Shown here: positions 1-4,223 of the stretch, piece by piece
Layout: the number at the start of each line of letters is the position of its first letter
How positions within the stretch are numbered: position 1 is the stretch's first letter
DNA from: Porticoccaceae bacterium
GTDB lineage: Bacteria; Pseudomonadota; Gammaproteobacteria; Pseudomonadales; Porticoccaceae
NCBI GenBank assembly: GCA_019090225.1
Contig: JAHRWI010000011.1
Coordinates: 1 to 6,214 of the forward strand
Direction of reading: 5' to 3'
Length of the DNA stretch: 6,214 nt
The notes under the pieces: generated by a model
Database searches by the model: none
Told to the model about the DNA's origin: nothing
Seen by the model: only the letters and a program-made list of their open reading frames with translations
Program-made: the position numbers and the translations under genes

Positions 1-98
1 CCCAGACCATCCGTGGTGGGGTAGAGACCCAGTTTGATGTGGAAGGTGCTTATGACAAGTACCTGACTATTCAGGCTATTCGCAGGCTCGGCTCTTAA
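1..98 (+). CDS. C-terminal end of an unrecognised protein (partial)
   Basis: Only the third forward frame is open from the window edge to a TAA at 96-98; the other two forward frames hit stops by about base 36. The first complete codon begins at base 3 and 31 residues are visible, starting QTIRGGVETQFD and ending YLTIQAIRRLGS. The tail is soluble-looking, with no membrane segment and no terminal aromatic residue of the outer-membrane barrel type. I do not recognise the family. It lies 102 bases upstream of the DUF1302 gene on the same strand, and no clear terminator separates them, so the two may be co-transcribed. DUF1302 genes often have DUF1329, YCF48-like or RND-transporter neighbours, but this short tail does not identify any of these. 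That it is a real coding end is likely; its function is unknown. Confidence 0.6.
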   Translation, partial: QTIRGGVETQFDVEGAYDKYLTIQAIRRLGS

Positions 99-185
99 AT
101 TTAACTTTAAAGTAAAAGAATTTCGGGTTCGGCCACCGCTGCCTTGTTAGTCAGGGCGTGGGGGCGGACTCGTGTGTGTACAAAA

Positions 186-191
186 TGAGGA
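186..191 (+). promoter_or_regulatory. Ribosome binding site of the DUF1302 gene
   Basis: TGAGGA lies 9 bases before the ATG at 201 and supports that start. The predicted protein then begins directly with a signal peptide, which also argues for this start. I could not find a convincing -35/-10 pair in the 102-base gap before the gene. The gap holds a short perfect palindrome, ACTTTAAAGT at 104-113, of unknown meaning. Confidence 0.6.
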
Positions 192-200
192 AAATATTTA

Positions 201-2090
201 ATGTGTAACAAACAATTGAAAATCGCAACATCAGCGCTAGCGCTAATATGGAGCCTGCTGTTGGCGCCTTTGGCTCAGGCCTTTAGTGTCGACGTGTCGG
301 GCTTTATTCGTCAGGAAATGGCATACAAGATCAGCGATGATCAAAATACCCAAAACCCTAACGGCAACCCCCTTAATGGTGAGTCTGTACCGAATACAGC
401 GGTATCTGATCCTGGTGCCTGCGCTTTACTGGACGCCTTATCTGGCGGAGCCTGTTCGTTAGGGTTTATTCCGCCAAGTCTGGATAAGCCTCGCACCGAT
501 CATGAAGCCGACTGGAATGTTTTTGCCACACGGGCTGAGATTGATTTTAATATCAATATCTCTAACAACGTGACGGGCTTCGTGAAGCTACGTGGTTATT
601 ATCAGCCTGATGTTTTTGAAGACTATGGTGATGTCGACCACTTTGGTGTTGATAATCACGGCAATGAAGCGACGTTTTTGTCGATCAGCGATGATAATTA
701 CATGCTTGATCTGCCATCAGCATATATTGACTATGCAAAGGGGCCACTGTGGGTACGTGTTGGCCAACAGCAGATTGCCTGGGGCGAGGCGCTATTTTTC
801 CGAGTTGCGGATGTGGCCAATGGTCTCGACTTGCGGCGTCATCTGTTTCTTGATTTCGGCGCTGAAGAATATGCCGATGAACGTCTGTCCGCCCCTGGGA
901 TTCGAGCCAGCTATATCATTGCCCAGGGCTGGGAGCTTGAGGTGTTTGCCCAGATGTTCCAGCCCTCAGTGCTACCCAATGTTGGCTCGCCCTACAGTTT
1001 AACTCCTTACCCCTTTACTGTTGATTTTGGTTCGGGTTATGACCGGGTGGATGATAACTGGAATGGAGGTTTCCGCTTACGCGGCGAGATGGGTGATCTT
1101 GGCATGCAGTTTTTTGCCGTCAGCCGACATAATCCCGATCCGATTTTTAGGCTGGTGCCTGGTGGTTTGAGCTTGCCAGCGGGTAGTCCGCTGAACGGCC
1201 CCCTCGGGCCGTCTGGCGAGTTAGTCGGCAGCCAGCCGTTCACTCAGGACCTAACGGGTGAATTTGGTTTTAATTCAACAGATGACTGGTTTTATAGAAC
1301 CGGCCTGGCAGGGCTTGATGGCCTCCAGATAATTAATAGCCTGGTTGATGAATGGCCCTATCTTACCGATGCATTTACCTTGTTTTCTGCTTTTGGTCTT
1401 ACCGACGCACCGGGCGATCCCCATGTGACTACTCTAGAAGAGGGTAAGGTGATTGTTGATACCCTCGTGACTGGCTTTGGTGCCGCACTACAGGCAGGCG
1501 GCGAGGCGGTTTACGCTTCGGAAAATATTTATGGTTTCGGCCTTAATTATATATTTTACGCTGAGCCAGACACCTTACTGGATCAACTTGTTGTGCGTTT
1601 TGAAGGGAGCTTTACCCCCGATAAAAAATTCACCGCAACCGGCGTGTCGCGTAATTTTATTGAGGAAGATGAGTGGGTGACGAGCTTGATACTCGAAAAA
1701 TATCACCGCTTTTCCAATGAATTCCCCGCGACGTTTTTTATCTTTGAATGGATGCATAAATCAGAAAGTGATTTGCTGGGTCGTCATTTGAGTGGTCTTG
1801 GCGGTGATGCCAACAGACTGCCCGGTGGTGGTGAAGATGATCGCGGTTGGGACGGCCTGGTGTTTGCGTTTCAACAGCCTTTTCCGAGCCTGGTGTGGCG
1901 AGTTGATATGTCAGTTCTATATGATCTTAACGGCGGAGTTTTTATTCAGCCTGCTGTTCGATATAAGCCTAGCAATGCTTTGACCATAGAAGCCTTTGCT
2001 AATTTAATAGATGCCGATAATTCGGGTTCTATCTTTGCTCCGATGGAATGGTCAGATGATGTGACAGTACGTCTGACATATCAGTTTTAA
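201..2090 (+). CDS. DUF1302-family outer-membrane beta-barrel protein
   Basis: This is a complete 629-residue exported protein. Residues 1-27 form a classic signal peptide: basic start (NKQLK), hydrophobic core (ALALIWSLLLAPL) and an AQA cleavage site before FSVD. The mature part alternates short amphipathic strands with glycine- and aspartate-rich loops, and it ends in VTVRLTYQF, the terminal phenylalanine pattern read by the BAM barrel-assembly machinery. The stretch around residues 184-202 (WVRVGQQQIAWGEALFF), followed by a DLRR segment and APGIRASY, resembles the conserved core of the DUF1302 family, and the length suits that family. Two inserts stand out. Residues 45-100 are rich in Asn, Pro and Gly and carry the only two cysteines of the mature protein (C74 and C85). 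Residues about 362-440 look helical rather than strand-like. DUF1302 proteins are thought to be outer-membrane channels or receptors for hydrophobic compounds, but the substrate cannot be read from sequence. The family call is from remembered motifs; the outer-membrane location is well supported. Confidence 0.85.
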   Translation: MCNKQLKIATSALALIWSLLLAPLAQAFSVDVSGFIRQEMAYKISDDQNTQNPNGNPLNGESVPNTAVSDPGACALLDALSGGACSLGFIPPSLDKPRTDHEADWNVFATRAEIDFNINISNNVTGFVKLRGYYQPDVFEDYGDVDHFGVDNHGNEATFLSISDDNYMLDLPSAYIDYAKGPLWVRVGQQQIAWGEALFFRVADVANGLDLRRHLFLDFGAEEYADERLSAPGIRASYIIAQGWELEVFAQMFQPSVLPNVGSPYSLTPYPFTVDFGSGYDRVDDNWNGGFRLRGEMGDLGMQFFAVSRHNPDPIFRLVPGGLSLPAGSPLNGPLGPSGELVGSQPFTQDLTGEFGFNSTDDWFYRTGLAGLDGLQIINSLVDEWPYLTDAFTLFSAFGLTDAPGDPHVTTLEEGKVIVDTLVTGFGAALQAGGEAVYASENIYGFGLNYIFYAEPDTLLDQLVVRFEGSFTPDKKFTATGVSRNFIEEDEWVTSLILEKYHRFSNEFPATFFIFEWMHKSESDLLGRHLSGLGGDANRLPGGGEDDRGWDGLVFAFQQPFPSLVWRVDMSVLYDLNGGVFIQPAVRYKPSNALTIEAFANLIDADNSGSIFAPMEWSDDVTVRLTYQF

Positions 2091-2106
2091 TAGCTAAATT
2101 GTTCCG

Positions 2107-2141
2107 AAAAAAAACCAGCGCTAGTAGCGCTGGTTTTTTTT
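2107..2141. terminator. Bidirectional Rho-independent terminator between convergent genes
   Basis: Eight A residues (2107-2114), the stem arm CCAGCGCT (2115-2122), a three-base loop AGT (2123-2125), the perfect complementary arm AGCGCTGG (2126-2133) and eight T residues (2134-2141) form a symmetric element. Read on the plus strand it is a GC-rich hairpin plus U-tract 24 bases after the DUF1302 stop. Read on the minus strand it is equally good and lies 44 bases after the stop of the crotonase gene. It should therefore end transcription from both sides. Confidence 0.93.
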
Positions 2142-2177
2142 GCCTGTCTCTGCAACTGAACTATTGTGTTTACAGTC

Positions 2178-2984
2178 TTAGCCACCCACTTTTGAGGAGG
2201 GGAAGTTAGCTACACGTTTTTCGTTGACCGCAGCCACACCTTCTGCGGCATCCTCACCGAGGAAACACAGCATTTCCATACGCAGAGAATTTTCAAATAT
2301 TGGTGCTGCCATTTGCATCCAGCCATTGAGAGTCGTCTTGGTACCGCGAATCGCGTGCTGGCTACCGGCTGCCAGGTTATCGGCGATGGCCATGGCACGG
2401 GGTAATACGTCTTGTGCAGGAGCGCTCATGCTCACCAGACCGATGCGATCAGCTTCTTTACCATCGACAAACTCGGCAGTCATTAGATAATATTTCGCTT
2501 TCGCCATGCCACACAGAATAGGCCAGATAATCGCCGCGTGGTCACCGGCACCAACACCCAGCTTGACGTGGCCGTCGGTGAATTTGGCAGTTTCGGACAT
2601 GATGCTAATATCAGCCATCAGCGCTACTGCCAGACCCGCGCCAACCGCTACACCGTTGATGGCAGAAATCACCGGCTTTTCCAGGGCCAGCATATTAAAA
2701 ACAATATCACCGGCCTCTTTCTGAATCTTGCGAATGCCTTCGGGCTTGCCGACCACACCTTCGATCCAGGCTAAATCGCCACCGGCTGAAAAGGCTTTGC
2801 CAGCACCGGTTACCACGACCACATTGGTATCGTCGTCATTGGCAACGGTGTCCCAGATTTGGGTTAGCTCCCAATGCATACGGCCATTGGTGGCGTTCAT
2901 TACTTCTGGACGGTTTAGGGTGATAAGCAGTACGCCGTTGTCTTTGTGTTCAAATAACAGGTGTTCATAGTCTGAATATTGCAT
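2178..2984 (-). CDS. Crotonase-superfamily protein (enoyl-CoA hydratase/isomerase-like)
   Basis: This complete 268-residue protein has the usual length of a single-domain crotonase, a family that acts on acyl-CoA thioesters in the cytoplasm, mainly in fatty-acid or aromatic-acid breakdown. Family features are the N-terminal LITLNRPEVMNA (20-31), the first oxyanion-hole loop KAFSAGGDL (63-71), the second oxyanion loop INGVAVGAGLAVALMAD (109-125), the FTDGHVKLGVGAGD segment (135-148), and the C-terminal EGVAAVNEKR (248-257) that normally packs on the active site. Both glutamates of the classical hydratase (E144 and E164 of rat mitochondrial enoyl-CoA hydratase) are missing: by alignment in my head they correspond to A119 and H139, with D148 close by. 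The H...GAGD pattern recalls a large subfamily annotated only as enoyl-CoA hydratase/isomerase, so the reaction is open (hydratase, isomerase, hydrolase or other). It ends at the shared terminator and lies 77 bases behind the decarboxylase-like gene. The fold is near certain; the activity is not. Confidence 0.92.
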   Translation of the reverse strand: MQYSDYEHLLFEHKDNGVLLITLNRPEVMNATNGRMHWELTQIWDTVANDDDTNVVVVTGAGKAFSAGGDLAWIEGVVGKPEGIRKIQKEAGDIVFNMLALEKPVISAINGVAVGAGLAVALMADISIMSETAKFTDGHVKLGVGAGDHAAIIWPILCGMAKAKYYLMTAEFVDGKEADRIGLVSMSAPAQDVLPRAMAIADNLAAGSQHAIRGTKTTLNGWMQMAAPIFENSLRMEMLCFLGEDAAEGVAAVNEKRVANFPSSKVGG

Positions 2985-2992
2985 CAGTTGTT

Positions 2993-2999
2993 CCCTCTC
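2993..2999 (-). promoter_or_regulatory. Ribosome binding site of the crotonase-like gene
   Basis: On the minus strand GAGAGGG precedes the ATG at 2984 with an 8-base spacer. It fixes the start at MQYSDYEHLLF, which matches where crotonase N-termini usually begin. Confidence 0.6.
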
Positions 3000-3061
3000 G
3001 TAAGGTTAATGGTTAGCTGATTATTGATTAGCTAAAGTGCAAATAATCGATGAGGCAGTAA

Positions 3062-3625
3062 TTACTTGCATAGCTCCTGGTCCAGCGTCATACCGGAATC
3101 AAGTTGCACACCCAGGGTATTGAGCGCCATGGAGACCAGGTTGTACTGGCCTGCAGTGAAGACGATGTCCATCAATTGCTCGGTGTTGTAGTGCCCAGAC
3201 AAGCTCTGCCAGGTGGCATCGGATATAAAAGCATCGTTGCGTAATTCGTCGGTTGCGATGAGTAGCAAACGCTCGTTATCGGCCCAGACCGGCGATTCAG
3301 CACCGACTTTTACTTGCTCGATCTCTTCAGCGCTCATATCGCACTGCAAGCCGATCAGCACATGCTGGCCCCACTCATAGCCGGACTTACACAGCCAGCC
3401 CATACGTAAAATTACGATTTCTCGATCCCGTAAACTGATCGATGACTTGCCCATAATATGATTGGCAAAGACCATCCAGCGCTTGGCAAGACTGGGATGA
3501 TTGGCCATGGTTTTGAAAATATTGAGGATTCGCCCCCCCATTTTGGCATTGCCAATGGCGGCTCTTTGGGCCTCGGTCCAGTCTGCTTCTTCAACCGGCG
3601 CAACTCTCGGTGTCTTCATTCGCAT
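3062..3625 (-). CDS. Carboxymuconolactone decarboxylase / AhpD-fold family protein
   Basis: This 187-residue, probably cytoplasmic protein has the all-helical layout of the carboxymuconolactone decarboxylase (CMD) family. It opens with a PRVAPVEEADWTEAQRAAI-type segment (6-24), then NIFKTMANHPSLAKRW (35-50), and then the family core LRDREIVILRMGWLC (65-79) with YEWGQH (83-88). AhpD-type peroxidase partners carry a CxxC-x3-H motif here. In this protein the matching positions are S81, E84 and H88, so only the histidine is kept, and a disulfide-based peroxidase role is unlikely. The glutamate and histidine suit the decarboxylase-like branch, where they could serve acid-base chemistry. True PcaC of the protocatechuate pathway is shorter, and no other pca gene is nearby, so I give no gene symbol. 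The ATG at 3625 is chosen over the one two codons later because AAGGGAG lies 7 bases before it. A run of seven G residues (minus strand) falls at codons 29-31. It sits between greA and the crotonase gene in the same direction. Confidence 0.88.
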   Translation of the reverse strand: MRMKTPRVAPVEEADWTEAQRAAIGNAKMGGRILNIFKTMANHPSLAKRWMVFANHIMGKSSISLRDREIVILRMGWLCKSGYEWGQHVLIGLQCDMSAEEIEQVKVGAESPVWADNERLLLIATDELRNDAFISDATWQSLSGHYNTEQLMDIVFTAGQYNLVSMALNTLGVQLDSGMTLDQELCK

Positions 3626-3632
3626 AACACTA

Positions 3633-3639
3633 CTCCCTT
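3633..3639 (-). promoter_or_regulatory. Ribosome binding site of the CMD-family gene
   Basis: AAGGGAG on the minus strand lies 7 bases before the ATG at 3625 and decides between two candidate ATG codons (codons 1 and 3). The 88-base gap between greA and this gene also holds the palindrome CGGTACCG and a C-rich stretch on the minus strand. It has no hairpin followed by a T-run, so I see no terminator for greA here and no clear promoter. Confidence 0.6.
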
Positions 3640-3713
3640 ATTTTTATGTTAATAATCAGTTTGATATTAATAGTCGGTACCGGCAGCCATATTCGTGGGG
3701 CGGGGGGGCAGAA

Positions 3714-4190
3714 TTATTTATACTCTACTTCGTCAATTTCGTATTCGATGTCACCGGAGGGTGTTTTAACGATCACCACATCACCAATTTCCTTACCAAT
3801 TAAAGCCCGAGCAATGGGTGATTGATAGGATATTTTTTGTTCTTTGATGTCGGCCTCGTCGTCACCGACAATTTTGTAGGTGAAGGTTTCATCAGTCTCG
3901 ACGTTAATGATGGTCACGGTGGTGGAAAATATCACCTTGTCGCTGGGGGGTATTGTTGAAATATCGATAATCTGGGCATTGCTCAACTTGCTTTCTAAAT
4001 CACGAATGCGTGCTTCCGCAAAACCCTGCTCGTCACGGGCGGCATGGTACTCGGCATTCTCTTTCAAATCACCATGGGCTCGCGCCTCGGCAATCGCCTC
4101 AACAATGCGCGGTCGGTCGATTTTTTTTAATTGTTCCAGCTCGGCTCGAAGCCGGGCCTCGCCCTCAACGGTCAGGGGGGTTTTGCTCAT
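3714..4190 (-). CDS. greA: Transcription elongation factor GreA
   Basis: GreA enters the secondary channel of RNA polymerase and stimulates the enzyme to cut the backtracked 3' end of the RNA, which frees stalled complexes and helps promoter escape. The 158-residue length equals that of E. coli GreA. Residues 1-75 form the antiparallel coiled coil, with the highly conserved tip AHGDLKENAEYHAARDEQGF at 38-57. The acidic tip residues D41 and E44 that help hold the catalytic magnesium are present. The C-terminal FKBP-like domain includes YKIVGDDEAD (105-114) and SPIARALIGKEIGD (124-137). It follows carB after 33 bases in the same direction, an arrangement known from Pseudomonas and other gammaproteobacteria, and is probably co-transcribed with it. 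The gene carries two C6 runs on its coding strand (KTPLT near the start, IPPSD at 80-84) but is intact. Confidence 0.98.
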   Translation of the reverse strand: MSKTPLTVEGEARLRAELEQLKKIDRPRIVEAIAEARAHGDLKENAEYHAARDEQGFAEARIRDLESKLSNAQIIDISTIPPSDKVIFSTTVTIINVETDETFTYKIVGDDEADIKEQKISYQSPIARALIGKEIGDVVIVKTPSGDIEYEIDEVEYK

Positions 4191-4196
4191 GATGTT

Positions 4197-4203
4197 TCCT
4201 TTT
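4197..4203 (-). promoter_or_regulatory. Ribosome binding site of greA
   Basis: AAAAGGA on the minus strand lies 6 bases before the greA ATG, inside the 33-base carB-greA gap. That gap is too short for a convincing separate promoter or terminator, which supports co-transcription with carB. Confidence 0.65.
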
Positions 4204-4223
4204 GTAGCTTTTGTATCAAGTGC

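Noticed and set aside
144..184. TTGTTA and TACAAA as a promoter for the DUF1302 gene
   Set aside because: The spacing between the boxes is about 29 bases, far from the usual 16-18, and neither has a proper partner box.
233..244. Palindrome AGCGCTAGCGCT inside the signal-peptide codons, resembling the terminator stem
   Set aside because: It encodes part of the alanine/leucine signal core (SALAL), has no T-run and no spacing for a regulatory site; the likeness to the terminator at 2115-2133 is probably chance.
592..1002. Open frame of 136 codons within the DUF1302 gene
   Set aside because: It is a same-strand shadow in another frame with a cysteine- and methionine-rich, domain-free translation; the DUF1302 frame has the signal peptide and barrel pattern.
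3013..3033. Direct copies of TTAGCT and TGATTA in the gap between the CMD and crotonase genes
   Set aside because: They are very short and AT-rich, with only a 5-base potential stem around a long loop; not enough for an operator or terminator call.
3691..3709. G-rich stretch after greA as a possible quadruplex or Rho-entry site
   Set aside because: Only two G runs are present rather than four separated ones, and C-richness on the transcript alone does not establish a Rho site.
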